Shown here in pieces: positions 18,812 to 27,370 of a stretch of DNA of 64,000 nt. A program made the translations under genes and the position numbers. Within the stretch, counting starts at the first letter, position 1, and each line of letters starts with the position of its first letter. The notes under the pieces were generated by a model. That model saw nothing but the letters and a program-made list of their open reading frames with translations. It was not told the origin of the DNA and did no database searches. Source of the DNA: Leifsonia xyli (GTDB lineage: Bacteria > Actinomycetota > Actinomycetes > Actinomycetales > Microbacteriaceae); NCBI GenBank assembly GCA_001647635.1, contig CP014761.1, positions 2,666,001 through 2,730,000 on the forward strand. The letters run 5' to 3'.

Positions 18812-19429
18812 GTGACCGTGAGTGACGAGGGGGCGGACGCGGCCCAGTTCCTCGGGGTCCTGAACACCGAGTACTTCGTGTTGCAGGGCGCGTCGAACGC
18901 GTCGATCAGCGAGTCCAGCAGCCGGTCGTCGCTCTACCTGGTGACGCTGTCGAGCGCACTGGTGTCACTCGGTTTCGTCTCGGGCGCGTCGCCCGACCTG
19001 TTCCTGCCGTTCGCGGCCGCGGCTCTGACGACCGTGTTCGTGCTCGGCTGGTTCACCATCGCCCGCCTCATCGACACGGCGATCGAGAACCTCCGGGCGC
19101 TGCGTGGGATGGCGCGCATCCGCCGCTACTACGCCGGGGTGCACCCTGCCGCGCCCCCGTTCTTCGTCTCGGCCGGGGACGACGCCTCCGATGCATACGA
19201 CATGCTCGGCATGCGATCGTCGCGGCGATGGGTCGTGGGGACGATGGCGAGCATGGTCGGCGCAGTGAATGCGGTCGTCGGCGGCTCCGGTGTCGCGATC
19301 TTCCTCGGCGCAGCGGGTGCCGCCACGGCGATCTGCTTCGCGATGGGCGTCATCGTGGGCGCCATCCTCTTCGCCGTCTCCGCCGCGCTGCAGATCCAGA
19401 GGTTTAATCGCGCGTTCCCGTCGGGGTGA
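18812..19429 (+). CDS. Four-helix membrane protein of unknown function
   Basis: I do not recognise a named family. The 205-residue product has an acidic N terminus, then two hydrophobic segments near residues 45-60 and 63-85, a basic cytoplasmic-type stretch (RALRGMARIRRYY), and two more segments near 145-170 and 172-195. The start may be GTG at 18812 or the GTG two codons later. It is divergent from the DUF389 gene with 90 bases between them. Following bases up to 19707 contain no gene I can support. Confidence 0.7.
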   Translation: MTVSDEGADAAQFLGVLNTEYFVLQGASNASISESSSRSSLYLVTLSSALVSLGFVSGASPDLFLPFAAAALTTVFVLGWFTIARLIDTAIENLRALRGMARIRRYYAGVHPAAPPFFVSAGDDASDAYDMLGMRSSRRWVVGTMASMVGAVNAVVGGSGVAIFLGAAGAATAICFAMGVIVGAILFAVSAALQIQRFNRAFPSG

Positions 19430-19707
19430 ATGGAGTGGCTGTCCACGCGACGAGGCCGCGCCGGCGCATCTATCGGAGGGCGAGGACCGAGAATGGGGGC
19501 TCCGTCACGCCGTCGAGGTGCGCCCACCTCGCACGGTGTCGTGGCGAGCGCAGGAAGCCGACGAAACGGGTGATTGACCGATTGTCGGCCCTTCCACGGT
19601 GACGGCGAAGGTGACTAGAGTGAGTCACGACCCCGGACCCCGGTCACGAGCGTGGTACGCATGTCGCCTTTCCCAGGCCCGACCACGCGTCGACGGGGAG
19701 CGGCATC

Positions 19708-20028
19708 ATGGGGATCCTGTACTACGGACAGTCCGATCACGAGATCGAGATCGACGATCGGACACTGGCTCACCTCAAGGTTGCGATTCTGACGCAACTC
19801 CGGAGCGCGCACGGGGTCGCCTTCACGTACAACCGAGGGATGAACGATGGATCCGGACGAGAGACCATCTGGATCCCGCCGACGGCCGAGATCCGATTCC
19901 AGTTCTCCGGGAGCCGTCCGCCGCGGCTGAACCGCCAGTGGATCGAGGAGATGCTCCGAGCGGCGTCAGGACTCTCGGGATTGACAGTGACCGAAGAACC
20001 GGTCGAGGCCACCCAGCTGGTGAACTAG
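19708..20028 (+). CDS. DUF7882 family small protein (Microbacteriaceae type)
   Basis: This 106-residue protein begins MGILYYGQSDHEIEIDDR, followed by LAHLKVAILTQLR and ETIWIPPTAEIRFQFSG. This pattern is that of a small family very common in Microbacteriaceae, often several copies per genome, now DUF7882 and formerly mis-annotated as an ATP-dependent DNA ligase fragment. No membrane segment, signal peptide or catalytic motif is apparent. It is a single gene converging on the GAF-ANTAR pair. The function is unknown; the gene mainly supports the taxonomic placement. Confidence 0.82.
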   Translation: MGILYYGQSDHEIEIDDRTLAHLKVAILTQLRSAHGVAFTYNRGMNDGSGRETIWIPPTAEIRFQFSGSRPPRLNRQWIEEMLRAASGLSGLTVTEEPVEATQLVN

Positions 20029-20038
20029 GCGCCCGGGC

Positions 20039-20779
20039 TCAGGGCTCGATCCGCTTCGGATTCGCCGTCTCGTCGAACGGGTTGGCGACGATGTGGGCGG
20101 CGAGCACGGACAACCGGGTTCCTGTGCTGCGGGCGCGGGTGCGGATCATCTGGAAGGCGACGTCCATGTCGACGTTCTGGGAGTGCGCCACGACGCCTTT
20201 GGCTTGTTCGATGACGACCCGGCTATCGAGCGCGTGCTGGAGCTGGCTGCGCGCGATATGCGATTCGCGCAGCGAGCGCTCGTGCAGGATCCCGATGGTG
20301 GCGATGTCCGCGAACGCTTGCGCCGTGACAGCGTCGTCCTCCGAGAAGCCCCCGGTGCGATCGCGGAAGAGATTGAGCGAGCCGATGGTGTCCTTCCGAA
20401 GCCTGAGAGGGATGGCGTGCATGGACGCATAACCGGACTCCGCGGCCGCGACGGCGAACGACGGCCAGCGGGCGTACGACCCGGCGATGTTGTCCACCGT
20501 GACCAGCGACCCGCTCAGGTAGGCGTCGACGCACGGCCCCTCGCCTTCTCCGAGCTGAAGCAGACCGATGAGATGGCTGCGCTCGCTGCTGGACGCCGCG
20601 ACCTCGAGCTCGCCGGCGGAGTTGGGGAGCAGGATGCCGGCATCCGTGGCATCGAGCATCGAGGCGCAGAGCTCGACGACCGTATGCAGCAGGTCGACCA
20701 CGTCGTACTCGTCGACCAGGGTGTCGGCGAGCGTGACGAAGGCTTCGGCGAGTCGCCGCTCCTTGTTCCCGGCCGTCAT
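20039..20779 (-). CDS. GAF and ANTAR domain regulator
   Basis: This 246-residue protein combines a GAF sensor domain (about residues 25-160, with LLQLGEGEGPCVDAYLSG and YASMHAIPLRLRKDTIGSLN) and an ANTAR RNA-binding domain (about 175-235, with SRVVIEQAKGVVAHSQNVDM). ANTAR domains bind paired hairpins in mRNA leaders and prevent termination when activated. The GAF domain probably senses a small ligand or redox state. It lies ten bases downstream of a second GAF-ANTAR gene in the same direction. Such proteins occur in large numbers in Actinobacteria, mostly uncharacterised. Confidence 0.92.
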   Translation of the reverse strand: MTAGNKERRLAEAFVTLADTLVDEYDVVDLLHTVVELCASMLDATDAGILLPNSAGELEVAASSSERSHLIGLLQLGEGEGPCVDAYLSGSLVTVDNIAGSYARWPSFAVAAAESGYASMHAIPLRLRKDTIGSLNLFRDRTGGFSEDDAVTAQAFADIATIGILHERSLRESHIARSQLQHALDSRVVIEQAKGVVAHSQNVDMDVAFQMIRTRARSTGTRLSVLAAHIVANPFDETANPKRIEP

Positions 20780-20788
20780 GGATCTATT

Positions 20789-21511
20789 TTAGTCTCCGCC
20801 GGCGCCGTCGTTCGGGGTGAAGACGATTCGGCGGGAAACGACATCCGCCGCGACGTCGCGGACAGGTCGCCCGACGGCGAACGCATGGGCCCGGAGCAGG
20901 GCGAACGCGTCGTCGGCGTTGAGGCGCATCTGGGCGATGATCATGCCCGTGGCCTGGTGCACCTCTCGTCGCGAGAACGTTCCGGGATCGTCGTCGTCGT
21001 CGTGGCCGGCGACGGGAAGCTTGCGGACGACCTGGCGCACGACGTGGGCGGTCGCCGCGTCCGCCAGGGCCGAGGCGCGCTCGATCTGCGCGGTGTTCAG
21101 CGCGGAGGGCTCCAGCGCGTAGAGGTCGAGGGCCCCGACATCGAGGGGTCCGATCGTCAGGGGGAAGGCGTAGACCGCGCGCACACCCCTCTCGCGCAGC
21201 GCATTCCGGAGCCACGGCCAACCCGTCTCCGACGCCCGGTCGAGGTCCGCATCCACAAAGGGTGCGCGTGTTCTCAGTGCGTCCCAGCAGGGCCCGGCGC
21301 CGAAGTCGATCTGGAGTTCGTCCAGTCCCGCCGCGTGATCGTCGGACGCGCACACGGTCTCCGACCCGAAGGGCGCGCCGAGGGTGGAGATCGAGGCGTG
21401 CGAAACGGGGAGGGCGCCGAGGAACGGGAGGCAGAGGTTCGTCCCTGCGGCTCCTGCGGCCGAGAGCGCCGCGACCGCGTCGGCGAACCCCGGGTCAGAC
21501 ACGGGGACCAC
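20789..21511 (-). CDS. GAF and ANTAR domain regulator, second copy
   Basis: This 240-residue protein has the same architecture as its neighbour: a GAF-like domain (about 35-155, with QIDFGAGPCWDALRTRAPF and GVRAVYAFPLTIGPLDVGAL) and a C-terminal ANTAR domain (about 175-232, with REVHQATGMIIAQMRLNADD). The two are clearly diverged, so this is an old tandem pair rather than a recent duplication. It is transcribed first, with the other GAF-ANTAR gene nine bases after its stop. The C terminus has an acidic run, GHDDDDDPG, linking the domains. The RNA targets are unknown. Confidence 0.9.
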   Translation of the reverse strand: MVPVSDPGFADAVAALSAAGAAGTNLCLPFLGALPVSHASISTLGAPFGSETVCASDDHAAGLDELQIDFGAGPCWDALRTRAPFVDADLDRASETGWPWLRNALRERGVRAVYAFPLTIGPLDVGALDLYALEPSALNTAQIERASALADAATAHVVRQVVRKLPVAGHDDDDDPGTFSRREVHQATGMIIAQMRLNADDAFALLRAHAFAVGRPVRDVAADVVSRRIVFTPNDGAGGD

Positions 21512-21645
21512 GCAGAGGCGGCGGCGATCTTCGAGCGGGTTCGATGGCGTCCTCCTGACCAGTGCGGCAGCGATCTGTGCCGGCGGCGAGCGGTCGGGGT
21601 CCAGGACGACTGTCCCTCCAGTCTACCTCCGCGGGGGTGGCGCGA

Positions 21646-21813
21646 TCAGACGGACTTCTTGCGGCGCGCGCTGCGCCGGACGAAACCGAAGATGAGCGTG
21701 CCGATGAACAGGATGATGCCGATGATGGCCAACCAGAGCAGCCCTTGGATCGCGAACCCGACGACAGCCAGGACCGCCCACACCACGAGGAGGATCACGA
21801 TTACCGTCAACAT
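21646..21813 (-). CDS. Small hydrophobic membrane protein, 55 residues
   Basis: This is a 55-residue protein starting MLTVIVILLVVWAVLAVVGF, with two closely spaced hydrophobic segments (about 3-22 and 24-44) and a basic tail RRSARRKKSV, so the C terminus should be cytoplasmic. It resembles the short hydrophobic proteins found in many Actinobacteria, without known function. It lies about 130 bases upstream of the GAF-ANTAR pair in the same direction and may share its promoter. Confidence 0.7.
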   Translation of the reverse strand: MLTVIVILLVVWAVLAVVGFAIQGLLWLAIIGIILFIGTLIFGFVRRSARRKKSV

Positions 21814-22034
21814 GCTTCTCACGCTACGCGCGTCCCGGCCGTCGGCCTATGGCGGGATGGTCCCGAAGTTGCCGACGATCACGGTGTGCGCCGACAGTGC
21901 GTGCGCGCGGCCCTTGTCCACCCGGTAGTGGAAGTGGATGTGGCTCGAATTCACAGCTGGCCCCGGTCCTGCACGAGTAGTCTGAGAGTACGTCGTCCCA
22001 GACCTTGACGCCCCGAACGTGATCGGACGTCACC

Positions 22035-23132
22035 ATGTCTGAGGTCTCCGTCGGCCGGCCGAAAGCTCCGTCGGCCGGTGGCGAGTACACCGCCCTCGCA
22101 TCCTTGATCAGAGACTCCGGTCTGCTGAGACGCCGCTACGGCTACTACTGGACGAAACTGATCCTGGTGCCGGTGCTCACGATCGCTCTGATGGCTGTCT
22201 TCGTGTTGGTCGGCGACAGCTGGTGGCAGATGTTCACCGGCGCGCTCTTCGCCTTCCTCTTCACCCAGATCGCCTTCCTGGGGCACGACAGCGCGCATCG
22301 CCAGATCTTCCGATCCGGCAGGTGGAACGACTGGGTGAGTCTCGTGCTCGGAGACCTGTTCGTCGGCATGAGCTACGGCTGGTGGCAGCACAAGCACACG
22401 CGCCATCACGCCAATCCCAATCAAGAGGGCTCCGATCCCGACATCGACCTACCGGTGATCGCCTTCACCCCGCGGCAGGTGGCGGACCGGGCCGCGCCGC
22501 TGCGCTGGTTCATCAGCCATCAGGGCTGGTTCTTCTTCCCGATCCTGCTGCTGGAGGGGCTGTCTCTGCACGCGTCCAGCGTGCGCCGCGTGCTGGCGCG
22601 CGAGCCGGTCAAGCGGCGGCCGGTCGAGATCGCCTTCCTGACGATTCGTATCGTCGGCTACCTGGCGCTGGTGGTGTGGGTCCTCTCGCCCGACAAGGCG
22701 GCCGTCTTCCTGGCGGTGCAACTGGGGCTGTTCGGCTTCTACATGGGGATGTCCTTCGCGCCTAACCACAAGGGGATGCCGCTGGTGCCTCACGGCGTAC
22801 GGCTGGACTTCCTTCGCCGGCAGGTGCTGATGAGCCGCAACATCCGGGGCGGCCGCGTCGTGGACTTCCTGATGGGCGGCCTGAACTATCAGATCGAGCA
22901 CCACCTGTTCCCGTCGATGCCGCGCCCGCACTTGAGGCGCGCGGCGCCGACGATTCGGGAGTTCTGCCGGGAGAACGATGTGGTGTACACCGAGACGAGC
23001 CTGTTCCGTTCCTACGCGATCGTGACTCAGCACATCAACCGGGTAGGGCTGGGCGACAAGGATCCCTTCAGCTGCCCGCTGCTGGAGCTGCGTCAGACAC
23101 CCGCCGTGGCAGTTCCGCGACCTACGCGGTGA
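22035..23132 (+). CDS. Membrane fatty acid desaturase
   Basis: This 365-residue integral membrane di-iron desaturase introduces a double bond into acyl chains. The three histidine boxes are intact: HDSAHR at residues 84-89, HKHTRHH at 119-125, and NYQIEHH near 282-288. Hydrophobic pairs lie before the first box and between the second and third, as in acyl-lipid and acyl-CoA desaturases. No cytochrome b5 domain is present. The ATG at 22035 fits the family N terminus. It stands alone, converging on a small gene of unknown function. Its likely role is membrane fluidity adjustment; regiospecificity cannot be read from the sequence. Confidence 0.92.
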   Translation: MSEVSVGRPKAPSAGGEYTALASLIRDSGLLRRRYGYYWTKLILVPVLTIALMAVFVLVGDSWWQMFTGALFAFLFTQIAFLGHDSAHRQIFRSGRWNDWVSLVLGDLFVGMSYGWWQHKHTRHHANPNQEGSDPDIDLPVIAFTPRQVADRAAPLRWFISHQGWFFFPILLLEGLSLHASSVRRVLAREPVKRRPVEIAFLTIRIVGYLALVVWVLSPDKAAVFLAVQLGLFGFYMGMSFAPNHKGMPLVPHGVRLDFLRRQVLMSRNIRGGRVVDFLMGGLNYQIEHHLFPSMPRPHLRRAAPTIREFCRENDVVYTETSLFRSYAIVTQHINRVGLGDKDPFSCPLLELRQTPAVAVPRPTR

Positions 23133-23178
23133 GGGAGGATCAACCGGCGATGTCGACCTGGGGCCGGCCGCCTCGCTG

Positions 23179-23394
23179 TCAGGAGCGATCCTCCGTCTCC
23201 GAGCGAGCCTGGGTCTCGCCCGTGTAATCGACGCTGTGCCAATGCTCCGCTTTGGCGTCAGTCCACCGCTTGTCGCGGTCGGTCCCACGGTTGATGTCGG
23301 TGTTGCCTTCAGTCTCCACACGGGACTTCATGGCCCCATCGCCGCCGCGGTCCGAACCCTTTCCCGTCTGGTGTGGTTCCTCTTGTGCACGCAT
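23179..23394 (-). CDS. Small hydrophilic protein of unknown function, 71 residues
   Basis: This 71-residue, highly charged protein starts MRAQEEPHQTGKGSDRGG and ends SETEDRS, with no hydrophobic segment. I chose the ATG at 23394, which follows the stop of the upstream gene by 28 bases and has a weak aggtgg ribosome site; a longer open frame reaching 23637 would overlap that gene. Composition suggests a disordered or stress-related protein. No family is recognised, so this remains a tentative gene call. Confidence 0.5.
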   Translation of the reverse strand: MRAQEEPHQTGKGSDRGGDGAMKSRVETEGNTDINRGTDRDKRWTDAKAEHWHSVDYTGETQARSETEDRS

Positions 23395-23422
23395 CTTGGA
23401 CCACCTGTCTTCCCGCCGCGGC

Positions 23423-23980
23423 TTACGACGCCGAGTGCGGCAATGAGGGTGTGGCGGGGTCGTCACGATCGGCACGAGGTCCGCCCACAGCGGCTGATCC
23501 GCCTTCATCCTCCCAGCGCGATTCAGGTTCTGGTGTGGCAGAGTCGGCTCGCACGAACGTGACGGCCGCAGCGGCAAGCGCGACAAGCGCTGTCCGATCG
23601 GCCTCCCGCTGCGTCCTCTCCAGGACTTCGGCTTCAAACCGGTCGTGGGCAGCAGCGGTACCCACGCTGATCTCGTGCAACCGCTCGGCGATCACCGAGG
23701 CGAGCCCGCCGGTGAGCTCTTCGAGGTTGGTGTTGGATATTTCCAATCGGCGGTCGGAAACCCGTAGTTCCACGGTGGGGTAGCCGGCTGTGCTGAGAGT
23801 CTCGCGTGTGCGGTTGTCATGGATAGCGTCGATCTCGGTCCTGGCGGGCCGTCGGGTGAAGACGGCGGCCACGGTGTACCGTTCGGGGGACTCCGGGGTG
23901 AGCAGGGTGGCGGGCAGTGCGTTGGCGAGAACGGCACCGACTTCGAGTTCTGCAGACGGTGAGCGATTTTGAGTGTTCAT
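23423..23980 (-). CDS. Protein of unknown function, actinobacterial type
   Basis: This 185-residue protein is not one I can assign to a named family. The N-terminal part (MNTQNRSPSAELEVGAVLAN, then RYTVAAVFTRRPARTEIDAI) looks folded, with alternating strands. A helix (ELTGGLASVIAERLHEI) follows near residue 95, then an alanine-rich segment, and the last 40 residues are charged and low-complexity. I chose the ATG at 23980 over an upstream one at 24112. No clear ribosome site precedes it, so it may be leaderless. The small gene at 23179-23394 follows it. The 283 bases between this gene and the EAL gene contain nothing I can support. Confidence 0.65.
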   Translation of the reverse strand: MNTQNRSPSAELEVGAVLANALPATLLTPESPERYTVAAVFTRRPARTEIDAIHDNRTRETLSTAGYPTVELRVSDRRLEISNTNLEELTGGLASVIAERLHEISVGTAAAHDRFEAEVLERTQREADRTALVALAAAAVTFVRADSATPEPESRWEDEGGSAAVGGPRADRDDPATPSLPHSAS

Positions 23981-24263
23981 AACCGGACGGTACGCGCTCA
24001 AAATGTGCGCGCACACAGGCTCGTGCAACGAACCCAGCGGGTGACCGACGAGGCACACGTGAGATCGCGCCTCACGATGGTCGCGATCGCTGAGTCCTCC
24101 CGGAGGGATCACGACGACGGTCGAGGTGTCCGCTCGGCATGATGTTTCTAACTCAGGTTCCTCAGCATGCGCGTCGCCTCATGTGCTGATCAGGAGGGCG
24201 GCTCATCCGCCTGCTCGGAAGCGGCGCGGCGATTGCGTGTGCGCGTTCCGGATGGGTCGCCGT

Positions 24264-24995
24264 TCAAGCGGCGACGAGCTGGTCCATCGCGTCCGGTGGC
24301 ATGGGCCGACCAAGAAGAAAGCCCTGTGCGCGGTCGAATCCCAGACGCGTGATTCGATCCAGCTGTTCGTGGGTCTCGATACCTTCCGCGACTGTCCGTA
24401 CCCCGTTCGTGCGCGCCGCATCGACCGCTTGAGTGATGAGGCCCGCGGCGTTCTCGTCCACCACCAGCGACCGATCGATCTTGAGCTCCGTCGCGTGCAA
24501 CCGGCGGAGTTGTTTGAGCGAACTCTGGCCGGCCCCGAAGTCGTCGATGGCGAGGCCGACGCCCAACGCCCGTAGGCGATCGAGCCGGCGCACCGCAGCG
24601 GCGACGTTCCGCATCGGCTGCTCCTCGGTGATCTCGATCGTGAGAGAGCTGTTGCCTGTGCTGACTCCTCGGAGCTGGTGTTCGAGCCAGTTCGTGAAGG
24701 CTGCGGTCTCCAGTTGTAGCGGCGAGACGTTCACGGAGATGTCGATGCGCCAGCGTTCGATGGCGAGGCAACTCTGTCTCGCCATGAAGACGCCGATTTC
24801 CTCGATCAGCCCGGATTCCTCGGCTGCGGGAATGAAGTCGGCAGGTGAGACCTGACCACGGACAGGGTGGACCCACCGGCATAGCGCTTCCGCCGCGACC
24901 ATTCGGCCATCGCGAACGTCGAACTGGGGCTGGAACCATGCAGCGATCTCGCCGCGACGAACCGCCCCCGCCAGGTCCTTTGCGATCGTCGACAC
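24264..24995 (-). CDS. EAL domain c-di-GMP phosphodiesterase, stand-alone
   Basis: This 243-residue protein is a bare EAL domain, which hydrolyses cyclic di-GMP to pGpG. The signature is intact: EAL at 36-38 within AAEALCRW, the metal-binding N in ISVNVSPLQLE, E in LTIEITEEQ, the DDFGAG loop, K in ATELKIDRSLV and the final E in AEGIETHEQ. All key residues look present, so activity is expected. There is no GGDEF, PAS or membrane segment, so it would be cytoplasmic. The start is GTG without an evident ribosome site. It is monocistronic, and nothing here shows which process it controls. Confidence 0.92.
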   Translation of the reverse strand: MSTIAKDLAGAVRRGEIAAWFQPQFDVRDGRMVAAEALCRWVHPVRGQVSPADFIPAAEESGLIEEIGVFMARQSCLAIERWRIDISVNVSPLQLETAAFTNWLEHQLRGVSTGNSSLTIEITEEQPMRNVAAAVRRLDRLRALGVGLAIDDFGAGQSSLKQLRRLHATELKIDRSLVVDENAAGLITQAVDAARTNGVRTVAEGIETHEQLDRITRLGFDRAQGFLLGRPMPPDAMDQLVAA

Positions 24996-25253
24996 GACCC
25001 GATGGTAGACGGGTACCTGCCCGGGACAACCGATTCACCGCTGGTTCTCCGTGTCGGGGCCGGGTGACTGTTCGCACGGGATGCCAGCTGTGTGCGGCTG
25101 GTAATGCGGAACGCTTGCGAGTAGCGTCGAAAATACGGGCAGCTCCCGCGCCTCCCGCTGCTGCGATGCGGCAGCCTGGGTTGTGACGGCGACGGCCGAT
25201 CGTTCTGGTCGGGTGGGTCGTGTAGCAGACAGCATCTGCGGGGAGCGTGTGCC

Positions 25254-25412
25254 ATGGCAGATGAATTGTTTCCAGAGGATACTCCGGAACAAGCGGAGGA
25301 ACGCGTCGACCGTGTCTGGGAGATGTTGCGGGCGACCCCGCTGGATGATCCGGACAGAATTCAGAAGGCGCGTGACGCGTATCTGATGGACCCGAACCTC
25401 GGCGGCGGGTGA
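25254..25412 (+). CDS. Small acidic protein, 52 residues
   Basis: The 52-residue product starts MADELFPEDTPEQAEERVDR and continues with WEMLRATPLDDPDRIQKARD. It is acidic, mostly helical and has no hydrophobic segment. A GGGAG ribosome site lies about nine bases before the ATG. The codon pattern and ribosome site favour a real gene, but I recognise no family. It lies alone between the EAL gene and glutaminase. Confidence 0.65.
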   Translation: MADELFPEDTPEQAEERVDRVWEMLRATPLDDPDRIQKARDAYLMDPNLGGG

Positions 25413-25579
25413 CGTTCTTCTGATCGGCCGGGATGGCAGACCGTTTCCGTGACTGACGCGGGGGCATGACACGAGAATCCGCGCGATGCGATGGAGTGCA
25501 TCCGAGCCACCCTGCCCTCCGCCCGTCGAGCTGCCTATCATGAGCGTGCACGGGCGTCCCCGGGTGCCCTGCGGCGATC

Positions 25580-26644
25580 ATGACGGAGGACCCGATGGCC
25601 TACCTCGAGCGACAGACCCCGCTGCCCGACTTCTCGACCGACGCCGTCCAGTCGGACGCCGTGCCCACGCCAGGGAACGCGGTCTCCACGGGAGCCCTAC
25701 CCGGGGCCGCACGAGTCCACGAACTCATCGAGACGGCCCACGAGCGCTACCGGGGCCTGGACGACGGGAAGGTCGCCGACTACATCCCCTCGCTCGGCAA
25801 AGCGGACCCGGCCCTCTTCGGCATCAGCGTCTGCGGCGTCAGGGGGCAGACGACGAGCGTCGGCGACTCCGCCCGCCCCTTCTCGATCCAGTCGATCTCC
25901 AAGGTGTTCGTGTTCGCCCTGGTCTGCCACGAACTGGGGCACTCCGAGGTGTCGCGTCGCGTCGGCGTCAACAACACGGGCCTCCCGTTCAACTCGGTCA
26001 TGGCTCTCGAACTGAGCGACGGCGACCCGCGGAATCCGCTCGTCAACGCCGGCGCGATCACGACGACCAGCCTCGCGCCCGGCTCGACGGCCGCCGAGAA
26101 GTGGGACTTCGTGCAGCGCGGCCTGTCCCGGTTCGCCGGCCGAGAGCTCGAGGTCGACGAGGAGGTCTACGCGTCGGAGTCGGCGACGAACCAGCGCAAC
26201 AGGGCGATCGCACGGCTCCTTCAGAGCTACGGGCGGGTGGAGTTCGACCCGCTTCAGGCGACCGACGTCTACACGAGACAGTGCTCACTTCTGGTGACGG
26301 CCGAGGACCTGGCGGTGATGGGCGCCACCCTCGCCAACGGCGGTGTCAATCCGATCACCCGGGAGAAGGTGATCGACGCATCCGTCTGCCGTGACACCCT
26401 CGCCGTGATGGCGACGAGCGGGCTCTACGAGTTCTCGGGGGACTGGCTGTTCGAAGTGGGCATCCCCGGCAAGAGCGGCGTCTCGGGCGGTATCGTCACG
26501 GTCGCACCGGGCAAGGGCGGCCTCGGGACCTTCTCTCCACGACTCGACCCCGCCGGCAACAGCGTGCGAGGGCAGCGCGCGGCCCGCTTCCTCTCCCACT
26601 CGCTCGGACTCGACATCTTCGCATCGACTGCGGGTACAACCTGA
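25580..26644 (+). CDS. glsA: Glutaminase (class A, serine-dependent beta-lactamase fold)
   Basis: This 354-residue enzyme hydrolyses L-glutamine to glutamate and ammonia. The catalytic serine-lysine pair is S105 and K108 in FSIQSISKVF; other family blocks are NNTGLPFNSV, NAGAITTTSLAPG, ESATNQRNRAIARLL and GIPGKSGVSGGIVTV. The length exceeds the usual 305-310 residues because of a 40-residue N-terminal extension rich in prolines; the alternative ATG at codon 6 shortens it only slightly. No signal peptide or membrane segment is seen. It converges on the TetR gene with 24 bases between. It may link glutamine use to nitrogen supply or acid tolerance. Confidence 0.93.
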   Translation: MTEDPMAYLERQTPLPDFSTDAVQSDAVPTPGNAVSTGALPGAARVHELIETAHERYRGLDDGKVADYIPSLGKADPALFGISVCGVRGQTTSVGDSARPFSIQSISKVFVFALVCHELGHSEVSRRVGVNNTGLPFNSVMALELSDGDPRNPLVNAGAITTTSLAPGSTAAEKWDFVQRGLSRFAGRELEVDEEVYASESATNQRNRAIARLLQSYGRVEFDPLQATDVYTRQCSLLVTAEDLAVMGATLANGGVNPITREKVIDASVCRDTLAVMATSGLYEFSGDWLFEVGIPGKSGVSGGIVTVAPGKGGLGTFSPRLDPAGNSVRGQRAARFLSHSLGLDIFASTAGTT

Positions 26645-26668
26645 GCCGTTCGGGCGCCGGCCGGCGTG

Positions 26669-27295
26669 CTACTGCAACCGGGGGATCGGCCCCGCCAGAA
26701 CGACATCCAGGGCCTCCACCACCACCGACGCGGGATCGCCGTCGTCCCGGTTCGTCGCCCACCACAGCAGGGCCGAGAAGTTGGCCGAGCTGATCGCGTC
26801 GGAGAGGACGGCGACCTGCAGGTCGGAGAGGGGCCGGCCGAGCGTCCGGGCGACGAACTCCGCGAGCGCGTCGCGGTTGTCGCGGAGACGCGCGACACCG
26901 AAGGCGATGAGGGCCGGGTCGGAGGCCATCAACCTCAGTCGCAGCCGGGTCGCCTCCATGGCCTCGGCGTCCAGGGCGAGCGACTCGCGGACGGCCCGCG
27001 CCATGACCTCGCGAGCGCTCTCGTCGGGGGAGGCCGCGTCGAGGACCCGGCGCATGCGCTCGACGACGGGCTCCATCCCGCCCCACACCAGGTCGGGCTT
27101 GGAGGGGAAGTAGCGGAACAGGGTGCGGCGGCTGACGCCCGCCAGCCCGGCGATCTCCTCCATGGTGGTGGCGTCGTACCCGTGAGAGGCGAAGTGGCGC
27201 AGGGCCAGGAGGGCGACTCTCTCGGGGTCCACATCGGCGGGCCGGCCGCGGCGGGGCGCGCTCGACGCAGGATCGGCGGGGTTCACAGTCGTCAT
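26669..27295 (-). CDS. TetR family transcriptional repressor
   Basis: This 208-residue regulator has an N-terminal helix-turn-helix (about residues 20-66: ERVALLALRHFASHGYDAT, then IAGLAGVSRRTLFRYFPSKP) followed by an all-helical ligand-binding domain. The start ATG at 27295 lies at the edge of a palindrome that occupies the divergent promoter region shared with the SDR gene. This arrangement suggests it represses itself and the SDR oxidoreductase, with a substrate of that enzyme as the likely inducer. The inducer cannot be named. A much longer open frame on this strand runs antisense through the SDR gene and is not real. Confidence 0.92.
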   Translation of the reverse strand: MTTVNPADPASSAPRRGRPADVDPERVALLALRHFASHGYDATTMEEIAGLAGVSRRTLFRYFPSKPDLVWGGMEPVVERMRRVLDAASPDESAREVMARAVRESLALDAEAMEATRLRLRLMASDPALIAFGVARLRDNRDALAEFVARTLGRPLSDLQVAVLSDAISSANFSALLWWATNRDDGDPASVVVEALDVVLAGPIPRLQ

Positions 27296-27315
27296 TATGG
27301 CACTCGGTGTTATAA
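27295..27315. promoter_or_regulatory. Operator palindrome for the divergent TetR/SDR pair
   Basis: The 21 bases TTATGGCAC-TCG-GTGTTATAA form an inverted repeat with seven of nine arm positions matching. Its first base is the first base of the TetR start codon. The right arm overlaps TATAAA (27311-27316), a possible -10 element for the SDR transcript, so repressor binding would block both directions. Size and symmetry are typical of TetR operators. Confidence 0.75.
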
Positions 27316-27370
27316 ATGGAGCGACGCCCGATCGAGCGCCGACGATGTCATCGACGAGGAGTACAGCACT

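Noticed and set aside
25413..25579. A riboswitch or leader structure ahead of glutaminase
   Set aside because: I found no conserved riboswitch core or strong paired helices in these 167 bases.
24190..25581. A 463-codon minus-strand open frame, including a tail ending GTRTRNRRAASEQADEPPS that recalls reading through a tRNA
   Set aside because: It is the antisense frame of EAL, and I could not fold a tRNA at 24200-24262; the T-arm pairing fails.
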